A stretch of DNA of 64,000 nt from Formicarius rufipectus (GCA_013399695.1 VXAU01003156.1:2058219-2122218); one strand, 5' to 3'. Shown: positions 24,901 to 37,436, counted from the stretch's first letter. Made by a program: numbers and translations. Notes: generated from the letters alone by a model not told the origin.

Positions 24901-26989
24901 AGATGAGCAGCCCAGCACAGCGGGGCACGAGCAGGATGGAGCTCACCAACCCCTGTGCTGAGCACCACGTGGGCCCCCTGAGTTCCAGGTAAGAAGAAAG
25001 AAGGAACCTGCTGGTGACAATGATGGTCAGTCTGGTCAAGAGTGGCAGTCTCAGTCCTGTCAAGGCTCTGCTCCTCCTCTGGATCTGATGAGAGCTCCCA
25101 GTCCCAAAACACCAACTTACCTCTGCTTGGGCTCAGATGGGAACGCCCAGTCCCTCCCCCAGGGTGGGGAGTTTCACAAGGGAGGATTTACTCTGTGAGG
25201 TCAATCCTGGCATGTTTTTGGCATCCCTGCTGGCCCCCGAGCAGACATGACCCCTCAGGTGGGTGTGAAGGTGCTGGTGGCTCCCCAGAGAGGAGTTCTC
25301 ACACCTGAGTCATTGGGGTGGAGACAGGAAAACTCCCTTATCCCACAGGAGTTCCCAAACACCCCCCTGTGCCCTGAGGGGTGGGGTGTGCCCTGGGCAG
25401 CTGCTGCCAATGGTCCATGGTGGGCAGGTCATGAGAAAAATGACGCAGAGGGTTTAGAATCCACCCCCACCCAGTGCCAAACTGATCCTGGCTGCCATAA
25501 CCAGGACACAAAGTTACTGCTCTGGGTCCAGCTGCCTTTGCTGCTCCAGCTTGGCCACTGATCCCTGCAGAGGACAGCACTCCAGCACTCCCATTCTGCT
25601 GCTGGGGAGACTGGTGGCTGTGTGCAGCTCTGCTGCTCCAAGCAAGGCTGCTCTGTTCCCACAAACCTTCCTGCAGAGAAAGCCCAGGTGGGGAAACCCT
25701 GCCAAGCTCCAGCTCAGCACCAGCAGCCTCCACTGGCCCTCTGCCCTCTCCTGGCCCCCTCCCTGGTGGGAAGGTGACATCAGGCACAGGGCGCAGAGTT
25801 CAGCCACAGCACATTGTGGTAGCTGATGTCAGATGTGTGTCCCATGGGGACAGACACAGGACACCCAGGTGGCACAGTTGTTTCATTTATAGGTATTCCC
25901 TTAGACAGGTGGGCAACCCAAAATCCAGGCTGAGTCTCAGTGAAGCTGAGCCTGGATGATGGAAAGTTTTGCCATATCTTACCACGTTGTTTCTCAGTTC
26001 TCCTGAATTAAAAATAGGTGGAGACACAGTTTCATCTCTTTCTTTCATTGCCATTTTTGTTTAGATTCCCAAATGATTTGCTGTTTTAATTATTTTTGGA
26101 GAGCCTTGAACTGGTCTTGAAGCTGAAGGGACAGAAGATTTTAAGAGAAAGGAAAGCAAGAGTTCTTCTGACTTGCACCAGTGAATGAGCCACAGACATG
26201 GGTTTGCATGTGTGTGTCTCTCAGAAATGTGCAATCTCATTTTTCCCTCATCCTGTTGGCTCTGTGCTCCTGAAGACAGTTACTGAGGCTGGGAAGTTCA
26301 CTGGCTGAAACCAAACATTCCCATCTGGCATTGTTTAAATCCCCTACATCCCTCTCGAATGCATGCTTGCAAGTTGCTGTTTCCCAGGCAAAACCATGGC
26401 TATCATTCTGATTTTAAAAAAAAGAAAAAGAAATATATTCATTAGCCAGATTCAGAGAAGTATTTGTGGCTTTCCCCTCCAAATGTCAATGGCTGGAAGC
26501 ATCCTGTTGAGAACAGGCTAAACCAATTCATCTGGGTTCCCAAGGAATTTACTGCATGAAAATGTAGAGTTTATTCCTACCAACACACATCCTCCTACAA
26601 TATCAGCAGATGGTCCGCTCAGACAGGCGAAGAAGTCACCCATCTTTCTGAGGAAAAGAGAAAGAGAAGAAAACAACAACCCAAAATCTCGAGTTTCTTA
26701 CTAGATGTGTTGGGAATTCCAATGTCCAGAGAGAAGGAAGGAGCAGGCAGGACGAGCAGGAAGGGCACAGCCATCTCCTGGCTGTGTGATAGGTGGGGGG
26801 CTTGGTCGGCGTTTGTGTTGTGCATTTTCAGTTGTCTGGTTGGTTTTGGTTTGTTGGTTTGGTTTTTACTTTCCCCCCAGCTGGACTGGATGCAGCAGTG
26901 GTTTCCACATGATCAACAGCTCTGGCTTGTGCTGCTCACCCAGAGGGTGAGCCAGAGGGTGCCCCAGAGGGACACAGGGGCATGAGCCT
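18959..26989. other. Long non-coding stretch, nothing coding recognised
   Basis: About 8 kb without a defensible exon or transposon. A strong donor-like AG/GTAAGT junction lies at about 19806-19813 after a pyrimidine-rich stretch, but no matching exon can be recognised. A G/T-rich simple tract lies at about 26830-26870. A 168-codon minus-strand frame at 20919-21425 and several overlapping frames on both strands at 25340-25830 look like chance openings. Confidence 0.4.
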
Positions 26990-27049
26990 GTGTTGGTACC
27001 AGAGGACAGTGCAAAAGGCCCCTGGGTAAGGGCTGATCAGGGGAATTGT

Positions 27050-27125
27050 CTGCTCTCTTTAGTGGCAGAGCTTAAGGAAAAAGTGGAAAGGCTAAGGAGT
27101 ATTAGGGGGAGTGAATGGGAAATAG
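27050..27125 (+). pseudogene. CR1 ORF1 fragment (coiled-coil segment)
   Basis: Translation in the frame running through 26990-27202 gives a leucine/glutamate-rich heptad-like stretch. It includes VAELKEKVERLRSIRGSEWE, which closely resembles the conserved ELxxEVxRLRSIRExEKEID segment I associate with bird CR1 ORF1 proteins. ORF1 is the RNA-binding, coiled-coil partner of the ORF2 replicase. Only about 25 residues can be assigned and the frame then runs into unrelated sequence. The family call comes from recalled consensus and is the less certain half of this element. Confidence 0.6.
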
Positions 27126-27154
27126 ACTGCTGGAGTCTCACCTTTTCAACCCCA

Positions 27155-27884
27155 AAAGAGGCTCAGCAGAAGGGACCTGGACAGGATGGACAGATGGGCT
27201 GAATCCATCAGCGTGAGGTTCAACAAGACCAAGTGCCGGGTATTGAACTTTGGCCACAACAACCCCATGGGGCACCCCAGGCTGGGACAGAGTGGCTGGA
27301 CAAGGCCAGGCAGAAGGGACCTGGGAGTTCTGGTTGGCAGGAGCATGAGCCAGCAGGTGCCCAGGTGGCTGAGAAGGTCAATGGCATCCTGGTCTGTACC
27401 AGCAACAGTGTGGCCAGCAGGACCAGGGCAGTGATTCTGCCCTGAACTTGGCACTGGAGAGGCCACTCCTGGAGTGCTGTGTCCAGTTCTGGGCCCCTCA
27501 GTTCAGGAGGAATGTTGAGGTGCTGAAGCATGTCCAGAGAAGGGCAATGAGGCTGCTGAAGGGACTGGAGCACACGTCCTGTGAGGAGAGGCTGAGGGAG
27601 CTGCAGTTTTTGAGCCTGGAGAGGAGAAGGCTCAGGAGAGACCTTATCACTCTCTGCAATCACCCAAAAGGAGGTTGTAGCCAGGTGGAGGTCACTCTCT
27701 TCCAGGCAACCAGCAGCAGGACAGAGGGCAGAGTCTTAAGCTGTGCCAGGGGAGATTTAGGTTAGACATCAGGAAGAAGTTCTTTGCAGAGAGAGCGATT
27801 GGGCTGCCCAGGGAGATGGTGGAGTCACCACCCCTGGAAGTATTTAAGAAGAGACTCCACGTAGCACTTTGTGCCATGGTCTAG
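27155..27884 (+). pseudogene. CR1 ORF2 reverse-transcriptase C-terminus, frameshifted
   Basis: The segment holds the end of the LINE polymerase-endonuclease. In order I see LDRMDRWAE and RFNKTKCRVLNFGHNNPM (27165-27270), RDLGVLV (about 27318-27338), AQVAEKVNGILV and NSVASRTRAVILP (27358-27444), CVQFWAPQ (about 27481-27504), EVLKHVQRRA, GLEHTSCEERLRELQFLSLE (to about 27620), LDIRKKFFAERA (about 27762-27800), and LEVFKKRLHVALCAMV before a TAG stop at 27882-27884. These blocks use three different frames, so at least four frameshifts are present. A few residues are also missing before the LPREMVESP block. The catalytic domains lie upstream and are absent. Confidence 0.92.
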
Positions 27885-29188
27885 TAGACAAGGCCAAAGG
27901 TTGGACTCAGAGGTCTCCTCCAGCCTCTCTGGTTCCATGTGACTCCGTGGGCAGCGTAAGCCACTGGAATCAATCGGTGGACTCGGCATCTCTCACCTTT
28001 CTTCACCAGGAGAACTCCCTTGACACTGGCTGGGATAACCTGCACCAACTCACAGAAAATCACACCCATTACTCACAATTCTCCAAGGTTTATATCATTC
28101 TGACAGTGCACCTCTAGCCCTTGTGTTCGTCCCCTGGAGAGAGTGTTTCCGAGCAGATGCCAGACAAGTCAGGAGATGAAAGGCCCTCCTGCCCCTGAGG
28201 TGTTACAGGGGTGGAGGGCTCTCAAAAGGCTGCAGAATCACCATGCCAAGCACTGACTCACTCTCAACATTTGGGCACAGATCTGATTTTACAAACCTGC
28301 ACCTTTGTGATCATGTTATTTCCCAGTTCCCTGTAAAACCTCTCTTTCTCTTCCTATTACAGGCATCATTATCAGGAAAATTGTACCCCGCTCCAGTGCT
28401 GCAATTTTCCCAGGCTCTTACAGCAAGAGGTTGACATGAATGTGACCACTTTGTCTTGCACCAGCCCCACATATACTTTGCTCTTATTTTTCTGCTGCTA
28501 CTGCATAGTGTTTTATGAGTATTTGCCTGCCTTGGGGTGTTGTTTCATCTTTCCAACCTAATATAAATAAGTAATTTAATGCAGAAAGGAACTTGATTAG
28601 CACATATAAACTAGCAAACATTTATGTGTTTAAGGATGGTGAAACCAATCTCAGTATGGCTCTTAGAAGCAAATGTGACTTTCGGTGCAGCTGAGTCTTT
28701 GTTTCTTAATTTTCTTTATTTTACAATTGTTGGATCCATAGATAAAGAATGAAAATTATAAAACCCCAATATGTGTAAAGCCACCCATTGAGTTACCTCG
28801 TTACTCTGCAGTTGTTCTGTAAAGACTGGGAATTAATATACGTGTTTTTCAGGATCAGAGAAGTAAAGACACAGCATTTCTGTGTGCTGCAGAAATCTCT
28901 TCCTCTCAGGTAATGATTTACTGGTGCCACTGACCAACATGAAAGTCAATTGCTGGACTTTCTCCTTTTCAGTTTCGTCTGTTTCTGAGGAGTAGCTTAA
29001 CTAGTAAAAAAGATGGGCGAGGTGATTTAATTTTGGTCATAAAGTCTTTAGAAAAGGTGGGATTTAGTGGTTGTGCCTGGCAGGGAGCTTTTTGCAGAGG
29101 TATTTGCCTGGTTTTACTGTGGGCACAGAAGCCTTTTCCTGAACCTATTAGACCTGTTGTTGTCTTGTGGTCTTTTCACTGAATCCTC

Positions 29189-29206
29189 GACCTTACTGAT
29201 AAGGTC
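29189..29206. promoter_or_regulatory. Inverted AAGGTC half-sites (nuclear-receptor-like)
   Basis: GACCTTA at 29189-29195 and its exact complement TAAGGTC at 29200-29206 flank CTGA; the right arm continues as AAGGTCA. AAGGTCA is a classical nuclear-receptor half-site. A 7-bp perfect inverted repeat occurs often by chance in 64 kb, so function is only suggested. Confidence 0.3.
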
Positions 29207-32200
29207 AAACAGTTTGTTGTGTTGGGCCAGTTCAGTCCTTTCAGGGACTCCTGATTTAAGCCTCTTACAGATATGCTCTAACCAAGCATAAGCCACATCT
29301 GTTTCTCTCAGCAGTTACCTGCTGGAGGGCAATAGTAAAGGCAGCTTATGGAATCTTTAGCTGGGTTTTCGTTGCAAAGGCTAACTACAATTCCTTCCAT
29401 AAAGCATCTGCAACAGAATTAACTCCAGTCACTTTAGGAAAATTGTGACATACCTGCTTGACAGCAGGAGGAAGTCCCCTTGAAGTCTCTGAATCAGTAT
29501 GTCCAAAAATGTCTCCAAAATGTAGAAGTGTTACAAAATCAAACCAGTGGCAAATAGTGTGAGACATCCTGCATGGTCTGTAGTGCAGTGCTGCTGTTGG
29601 AATTACCTGCAGCTCTTAAACCTGAGTATAAAGCCACAGCTTTATTTCAGATTACATTTTCTGCTTGGGCATTTAAAATCCTAGTCATGAGGCATCAGCA
29701 CTCCACAGCCTTTATTGGGAGGGGACACAAACTGATCATCAACTTCATGTATAGTAAGGAAATCCAGGTTTTTAGTCACAGGTTTTGGTTAATGGATGCA
29801 AAAGTCACTCAGGCAGGGATGTAGCACACTGAAGAGCAAGCATGTCACTTTGGGGTTTCTCAGCCATGCCCTTGGGCTTACCTTTGAACTGACAGGGGTC
29901 ATGATTCCCCTGCCCACTCCTGAAGCTGTGCCCTGGTCATCCTGCTCCAAAAACCAGTGAGGAAATGTTTTAAGTGGTTCAAATGTTGCAAAGCAACACG
30001 AATTAACGTTGCTGCTGTGAGTTTCCAAGTAAGCTGTTTTAGTCTGCTGCTAACAACCCCTTCTCACCTGCCCCAGGGGCATCCCGTGGTGTTCTCCACC
30101 AAAATGTATAAACCGCACGATTGGTGCCGTGCTGCACGGGGGAAGATTAGAGACTGCTGTTTCTTCATCAAAATCCTGTTAATTTGTCACAGACTCCAGC
30201 CCAGGCCTTGGTCAGTCAGCTGCTGCCTGGCCAAGCATGGTCCCCATGTGGTGGAGTCCCAGCTGCAGTCCCAGTGCAGTGTGGACACCCACTGGTTTAA
30301 CTGGGTTGTGAGCCTCTGCTGGCAGCACTTCCATGGACTCTGAGCGGCCACCAGGGCTGTGGGATGCACCTCCCAGGGCAGGAAGGCGCTCTGGAGCTTT
30401 GTCTTGGGGATTCCAGGTTTCTTGCTGGGAGCAAAAAGATTAACAAAGCGGGGTTTGAAAATGCCACTGCATCTCTGCTGCGGCCATCCTGAGAGAGTCA
30501 GGAACCCTGTTTTTGCGGAGTGTATTCCTGGATGCAAAGGAGTCTGTGGAATTGCTTCTGCTTCCTTGATTTATTTCTTGGTTTTACTCATACTGGCATG
30601 ATAGCCTGATCTGAGATGGGCTTTGGGCCAGTTTTGCAGCCTTGTCAGCTGCATCAATCACACGGGTCACAGCAGTCAGCAACTCAGCCAGCATTACAAT
30701 CAAGAAGTTCCCTCAACAAGCACCTTTGTGTAGGAACAGATGGCAGGGGCTAATCCCGGGGTCAGTGATGGCACTGAGTGTGCTGTGTCTGCCACCACCA
30801 CCACTGCACAGCCCTTTAGGTGGTTCAGGGGGCACAGCCCAAAACTGCTGTGACTGTTGTGGGCTCAGTGCACCTTCTGATTGTGGAAACCAAAGAGTCT
30901 TGGGCTTGCCCAGCTCAGGGATGAGAGACTGCTTGGCAATCTCAGGTACTGTAGACAAAAAGCAAGGAGTCCAGACTGAAGAGTTGCTGCATGTTAAACA
31001 CTAGAAATCAAGTTAACTTCAATGATTAATTCATTGCTGAGCTGCAAGTTGTGCAGAAGAAGAGATCTCAAAGTCCTCTGTCCTGTTACCTTGAGAAATT
31101 TTTTAATAACTTTAATAAATTTGTCAGCTGGTACTTAGAGTACTATCTGAGAAAGGGGATGGAATTTGCTCCATAATTCTACACCTTGTGTGTGATATTC
31201 CTGCTCTTACACTAAGACTAGGAACAATAACCACAGTTCAGACAAGAGCTGGTCCTGGTGGTTGGGGGCACTGGGAGATGGTCTGCAGGACCCACCTCCA
31301 GTGCAAACCAGCAGGAAAACAGACCCGAGGCAGGAGGAGAAATACAGAGCTGGACAGTTGTGAGAGAGGGTGCTCTGCATGTAGCAGGTCAGCAAAGGGT
31401 TGGGGGAAATCAGGTCTTCTGCCTCCAGCTTCCATGGAGGCAATAAAACATTAGAGCCTGCTGTTAGAGCTCCTGATTGGAACTGAGTGACACATCTTCA
31501 TTCCAAGGCCAAGCAGAGCACTGGCTTTTTTTGCAGGACTTGAAGCAGAGGAGATTGCTGGAAACATGCAGTTGTTTGCTGAAGGTGCCAGACATGCCTG
31601 GGTCCTGGAGGACAGCAGGAGTCCAAAACTGGCAACCACAGAGCTGTTAGTGTGATGTAGAGGCATCTGCCTGGGGTACTGAAACCAGGCAAAAAACCTC
31701 TGTGAGAGTTTGGAACAGTGCCTGTCCTCTCTGTCAACCCACCCCTCCGTGATGCTGCTGATCTTGCGGCTGTTGCGAACAGGAACACTCACTGGTGCTC
31801 CTGAAACCAGATTCCATGGAGACAGGAGTGTCCCTTGGTCTTCTCTGCAGCAGTTGAAAACATTTAGGACAGGATTGCTGAACTTTTGTCCACATCTGCT
31901 TAGGCAGAAGCTCAGCAGTGCTGACTCTCTCTGGTCAGTGATGCTTTTGGAGCTGGTTTCTGAGACTGGTGTTCTCTTTAGAGAACATTTTATCTCAAAG
32001 TTACAAGTGGTGTGAAATAGGGAATATTCTGCAGGAGCACAGGGGATACTGTATGTGAGGGAAACTGCTGAATTTCTGATAACCTTACAGTCTGGTTTGA
32101 GTACTCAGTTCACCTTCAGAATAAGGTCTGATTCATGGATGGGAACTGATCTGGTTTTTCCCAGATTTTTCTTGTATCTTTACAAGCAAACCTATCTAAT

Positions 32201-32869
32201 TTTTTTTTTTTTTTTTGTATGAGATTGTCACAGAGTGTTGCAGCTGCCCTTTCATTTTTTGCTCCTCTGCAGATTTTTTCAAATTACCTAAGAGAGGTTG
32301 AAAATCCCAAACCTAGCAGAGCTAACTTTTTTTAAGCAGTGGAAGCCCAAGCATGATTCCCCCTCTTTCCTCTTCTGCACTGTCTCTGTCTTTCAGTAGG
32401 CTTTGCTCATTGTTTAAGCCCTTTCCTTTTTGATTGTCAGGTAGTAAATTCAGCATGAAGACTGTCTGGGATATACAGAATACATTCCTCTTGGCATGGT
32501 AGGGGCTCTGGTGGGGCAGGAAGGGATGAGTCAGCCTCCTCTTGACCCCCTTACAACACCCTCTGGGCACAGAGTGGATGGGAATGATGCACTCAGGAAC
32601 TCTGGAGCACCTTCTCTTGCAGAACTTGGAGTCACTGATGGACATAGGGAAGGTGGGTTGTAAATGACTGGGCTGTAACTCTTGCATCCTTAAAACACCC
32701 TGTTGGAACAAGACAAAGGAGGGAGCAGAGGTTTGGGAAGTCCTGCTTGATGCACTGTCACTTGGAAATGCAGCAAGCAGCTCATCAGAGCCGTTCTTGG
32801 TGGTTCCAGCCACGAAGTGGCACCACACAGAGACTCAGCTCACACATCTTTCATACAGGTGTGCTTTCC

Positions 32870-33140
32870 CACGTGCCATTTACTGGGGATACTGTGTAAA
32901 TCATTCCGGTTTATCTTAATTTCACCTGATTTTACTGGATTGTGAAGAGCTGTTGGGTTGCCATTTAGGCTGCCACATAGCATTTAAACTCATTAATTGA
33001 CAATTACCTAACAAGCAACAGAAATAGCTCTCTTACTGGGCTGAGCTAACAATGAATTTGAGTTTCTGCAGGTTGGGTGGGAACTCTTCCTAATTGATGG
33101 CAAATTGCAATTTTCCTTTCAATCTGGGAGAGGTAATGAG
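32870..33140. promoter_or_regulatory. AT-rich block with clustered homeodomain-like sites
   Basis: The words CATTAATTGACAATTACC near 32990 and CCTAATTGATGG near 33090, plus CAAATTGCAATTTTCC and AGGTAATGAG, crowd into about 150 bp. No open frame of note crosses it and no repeat is recognised. It has the look of a conserved non-coding element but AT-richness alone could give these words. Confidence 0.25.
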
Positions 33141-36100
33141 ACCAGGATGGTATTTGGAGCAGTCCACAGAGCTTCTCTTTAGAAGCTATTCCTTCTCTCT
33201 CCATCCTGAGGCTTGACTGAAGAATGCCTCCGATTTCAAAGGGTTAGCAACTGAAATACATTATTTAGAGTTCCTGTAATTTTATTTATCAGAAAATTGG
33301 GGGGGGAGGGGTAAGACAGTAAAATATTGAATTCCAGTGTCAACTTTAATCCATCCTCTGGCCTAAAATCCCCCCAAAAGTGCATCTGCCAGGATGGGAG
33401 AACTGGAAGTATAATTTTAATTACCATTGGACAAGGCAGCACAGCAGTCTGAGTTAGTGCTTGCCCAGATCCTCTCCTCTGGAAAGGAGGCTCAATGTCT
33501 TTGCATCAGTCCAGCCATTTAGTTGCCTTTGGAGTGTACGTGACACAGATGCTCATGGCTTTGTGGTTTTACTTTGTCACTCTGTGTGTCTGAACACTGA
33601 GTACTAATTACATCCCACAGCTGCAAACATCAGCCAGCAGTGGAGCACGTTGAAGAGACACAGCTCAGCTTGTAGGCCAAACTGGCTGAGGTGGTTTGTT
33701 TTTAAGGGGCTTTTTCTAAGTTTCAGAATTGAAGTTCTGAGTCCTGTGTGAAAGCTAGAGTCAATGCTAAAGTTAACTTAAAAGACTTGCTAGGGGAGCA
33801 ACACTGGAAGTGCTTTTTCAGGGGAAAAAACCCACCATACAGACAAAGTGCCCTTGCCATGAAACCAGCTGTACAGCAGAAATGTTCCTTGTCCTGTTTT
33901 AGTGTTACTTCTCCCCGGAGTGCACACACATGAGAGGAGCTCTCCAGCCAAAAGCATGTGGTGCCAGTGTAAACAGGTCTGCACAGAGGGGCTTCAGCTG
34001 GCACAGCAGTGTCCTGCAGAGACCCAGCTCACCTTCTCACAGGCTCTGCCAGCAGCAGCTCATGGTATGTGCATGGCCTTATTTTAGGCTTCAGTTTGTT
34101 TATTCATCCACTTTTGGAAAGTCCTTGTGATGCTGAGCGTGGTGTGGCTGTTCTGCAAGCCCCAGCCTCTCAGTGTCAGTCTGTCTATTAATCCTTGCTA
34201 ACCCTATTAAACCCTGCCTCTTAATGCACTCCCCACTTGCTCTGCTCCACAGCCCATGTTCTTAGGGACACTGGAAGTGTGTGGAGCTCAGGGGGATGAC
34301 ATCTTCACAAGTCTCTGAGGGAATTTTGTAACTTGGAGAGCCTTGCTCTGTGTAGCTCTTGGGCTCATTCGAGGTCTACAGCCTTGTATTATACTGACTG
34401 ATCACAGGAATCAACATCACCCCTTAAATTTTGGTGAAACAAGCTCATTTACACCACAGTGTGGGTTTGGTGCGTTCTGACTGCACTCACCACAGAAAAT
34501 ATTTGTGTGGAGCACCTGAACCCCTAAATGCTGTTCAAAGAACCTGTCACACATTCTGGAAGCTGCAGCCTCAGCTTCCCTTCCTATAGCTTATGTCATG
34601 TATGTGCAATACAAACTCCATGTGGATTACAGAAGGCGGTCTCCTCACATGTGTTTGAGGTAGCCACAGCACTGCTCCTAAGTGCTTATTGGGAGTGACT
34701 CGCTTTTCAGGCAGCTGTAAAGCGGGAGACAGAAAATACATGGCTGTTATTGCATGTTCTGAGAGGGAGCCTGCAGGCTCTCATACAGGTTCCTTCTTTC
34801 ACCTCCACACCACCACAGAATAAATGTTCCCAGTCCTTTCAAGGCAGTTATGGATCTTTCCACTAGTTCTGTGTGCAAGAAATGTTGCAAATGGCTTTAT
34901 TTTCAGAATAATATTCTTTTGCTTATATCTGTTCTGAATACAAAGAGGTCGTAGGACTTGAGCATCAGGTCCAGGAACAAATCCAGTGCATTTCCAGCAG
35001 GATTTCTTCCTTCCATCAAACAGCATTGTCAGTCCATCCAGAGAAAGCTGTACTATTCCATGCCAATGCAGAGCCATTCTCTCTGATCTGAGTATTAGCA
35101 TTTTTCATTTGTGTAGAGAAATATGCTGTGCTGGGCTTTCTGCAAGAGTGTCTTGTCAGTGTCGTGGGAACTCTGTCAGACCCGTAGTGCTGAGGAAGTA
35201 GAGAAAATCCAATCTGGGATTTACCTGGGACTTGTCAAGTTGCTGGTGCTTTTTATGTGTCAGGCAGGCAGATGAGCAGCAGGAAGGAGGGAAACATACG
35301 ACTTGGTTTCTTTTCCTACTTAGAGGGTGACTTGTTAGCTAAAGCAAATCCCAAGGTTAGGTCTCCAGCACCCTTTCTGCTCCACTGTGCTCCCCAGTTT
35401 TAGAGTGGACCCTGTGCTGTTTAATTAGCAAAGCTACTGCCATCTGTATTTCCGTGCTGCTGGCCACTGGCACTTGCCAGGGATTTAACTGCCTGTGAGG
35501 GAGGGAGGATCAGGAGTGGTGCTCAGGTGTTGGCTCAGGTTGGTTCTCCAGCCTGCAGAATGAAGTGGATCTGCCATCCGTGTAACAACCCCAAAGACTG
35601 TCACACCTCAGAGAAAGGCCTTTTCCTTCAGGTATTTCTAATGCTTGAAATAAGATTTTTTCATGTAGAGTGGAGTTTTGCCCCTGAAGGATCTGAGGCC
35701 TTTTTGCTCGAGCCCTCCCAGCCTCCTTCCATTGAAACTGAGGTGATCCTGATTGGAAGGGAGATCTTCAAAAACAGGACCGGGACTTTAATTCTCTGCC
35801 CTGCCCCTGACCTGCCATGACTTCCAGGAAGTCTCTACATTCTTAAGACGCTGTTTTCCTTCCTGCTCTTCTTCCTGCTTTGTCTGTTTAGGAACCCAAG
35901 ACTGGAAACTCTCTCTTCAGCTGTAGGTTCAGGCAGTCACACCCTGCAGAGGCTGTAAAACACCTGCCTCAGATGTACACACATCTCCAGGCTGCCCAAC
36001 ACTTCCCTGAGGAACAGAACTCAAAACTGGGCATCACAGGGGGTTTAGGTCCTTGAACAAGCAGAGGTTTGTGCAGTACAACCTGGGGTCACTGTGAAGG

Positions 36101-36479
36101 GACACTGTGCTCCTGATGTAGGCAGGGCAGAACAAAGGAACAAGCCTCGTCTCAGCCATGGAGGAGCTTTGTCCCTGCCCCCATCCCAGTGGGATGGGCA
36201 TTATATATTCCATTTGTGACAGGGTTTGCCTGTCTTGGAGCTGTCCTACTACAAATAAATGCAGAATTCAGCATTTATTTGATATTCAGAGGTTTTTTTC
36301 ATGCTGCCCCTCAGAGGTGCTGAGCCCAGACAGCAGCTCTCAGTGGTTTCATGTGTTCAGTGCTTTTAAAAATTATCAGACTTGCAATGTTTTCCAGACA
36401 GCAGTGGCGGGTGGGGGTGGGGTAAAGTTAATACTCCTCAAGAAAATGTACTTTTTCATACTTTTTCATCTCACCCTTC

Positions 36480-36960
36480 TGTATTGCATGAGGTGATAGA
36501 AGCAGACAAAATGAATTTTGAAGACGATCCAGTGCATTGGGAACGTGAAGGTGTTGGTTTTGTGAGCGTGGCTATGCTGTCCTAGGGCAGCTTGACACAC
36601 TGATGGCTCGGTATGAAAAGCTAGAGAGAGCCTTTCAAAAGCTAACGTGTGAAAAGAGCTCCTCCAGCCCAGTTTTTATTCAGAGGGAGGATGGATGTGG
36701 AGGAGGGGGGGAAGGGCCCATTTCCGAGCTAAGCGATGGTGAAAATGCGCTCATTCAAATGTGAAGAATTTGGAATGGGGGAGAGGGAGGCTGAGAACAG
36801 GGAGGGGGCCGAGCGATGGAATGGCAATTCTGAAAGATGCATTAAACTGCGGGGAGCCTAAAGCAGGCTTAGAGATGAGCCTAAGTAACTGGGACAAAGT
36901 CCGCTCAGAAGCCACAGATGGGTCTTGGCTTTCACTATTATCTGCTCGAACCCACAAAGG
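36480..36960. promoter_or_regulatory. Putative regulatory block upstream of the CpG island
   Basis: Unique-looking sequence with retained CpGs precedes the island. It contains CATTCAAATG and TTTGGAATGG, which resemble TEAD/MCAT sites, at about 36750-36780. An uninterrupted purine-rich run (GGAGGATGGATGTGGAGGAG followed by more G) occupies about 36685-36715. A GGTAAGG donor-like word lies at about 36976, just inside the island. I infer a promoter-flanking or enhancer role from position and composition only. Confidence 0.3.
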
Positions 36961-37100
36961 GGAGGAGGGGTCGAGGGTAAGGTGCTGCTTCCCTCACCTC
37001 CCTCTCCCTTGCATTTTCATCGAGTGAAAAGCATTGTTGGCTTCCACTTGGCCGGGGCCGGGCAAGGGGTGGGAAGAGCAGCGGCTCCGGAACTTCGCCA

Positions 37101-37436
37101 GCCCGGTTCCCATCCCGGTTGAAGTCCCGATTCCCAGCCCGGCTCCCATCCCCGTTCTCTGCCCGGTTCCCATCCCCGATCTCATCCCAGTTTGCAGCCC
37201 GGTTCGCAGCCCAGTTCCCATGCCCGTTCCCGTGCCCGTTCCCATCCCAGCTTCCAGCCCGGTTCCCATCCCCGTTCCCATCCTCATTCCTTTCCCGGCT
37301 CCCATCCCCGTTCCCACCCTCATATCCAGCCCGGCTCCCATCCCCGTTCCCATCCTCATTCCCAGCCCGGCTCCCATCCCCGTTCCCATCCGCGTTCCCA
37401 TGCCGGTTCCCAGCCCCATTCCCATCCCGCTCCCGC
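37101..37436. repeat. 12-bp GC-rich minisatellite with 36-bp higher-order period
   Basis: From 37101 the sequence parses into 27 consecutive 12-mers without a single insertion or deletion, consensus (G/T)CCC(G/C)GTTCCCA, plus a partial 28th unit. Units 14-25 (37257-37400) form four copies of a 36-bp higher-order repeat made of the subunits GCCCGGCTCCCA, TCCCCGTTCCCA and TCCTCATTCCCA. The minus strand is a train of GGG and GGGG runs separated by 2-5 bases, which strongly predicts G-quadruplexes. Because the unit is a multiple of 3 and lacks stops, all three plus frames and one minus frame stay open. The resulting Pro-rich or Met-Gly-rich open frames are artefacts of the repeat. Confidence 0.95.

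Larger units (their letters stand above)
27030..27949 (+). mobile_element. CR1 LINE, internally deleted and frameshifted copy
   Basis: This is the largest CR1 in the window. It carries a piece of ORF1 (about 27050-27125), then the C-terminal part of the ORF2 reverse transcriptase (about 27155-27884), then the 3' untranslated region. That region contains GGTTGGACTCAGAGGTCTCC and ends in worn octamers (GTTCCATG, GACTCCGTG) near 27949. A full CR1 has over 2 kb of endonuclease and reverse-transcriptase sequence between these ORF1 and ORF2 segments. Here they are joined within about 30 bp, so the copy has an internal deletion. Frames shift repeatedly, so it is long dead. Confidence 0.9.
27950..36479. 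other. Long non-coding stretch with scattered AT-rich blocks
   Basis: No defensible exon over 8.5 kb. A T17 run lies at 32200-32216 and a G-rich run at about 33300-33310. An inverted repeat of AAGGTC half-sites at 29189-29206 and an AT-rich block with TAAT cores near 32940-33140 are entered separately. Open frames up to 168 codons (32322-32828, minus) lack recognisable domains and splice context. Confidence 0.4.

Noticed and set aside
27146..27663. Minus-strand frames of 106 and 147 codons
   Set aside because: Antisense shadows of the CR1 ORF2 remnant, whose sense strand carries the recognisable reverse-transcriptase blocks.
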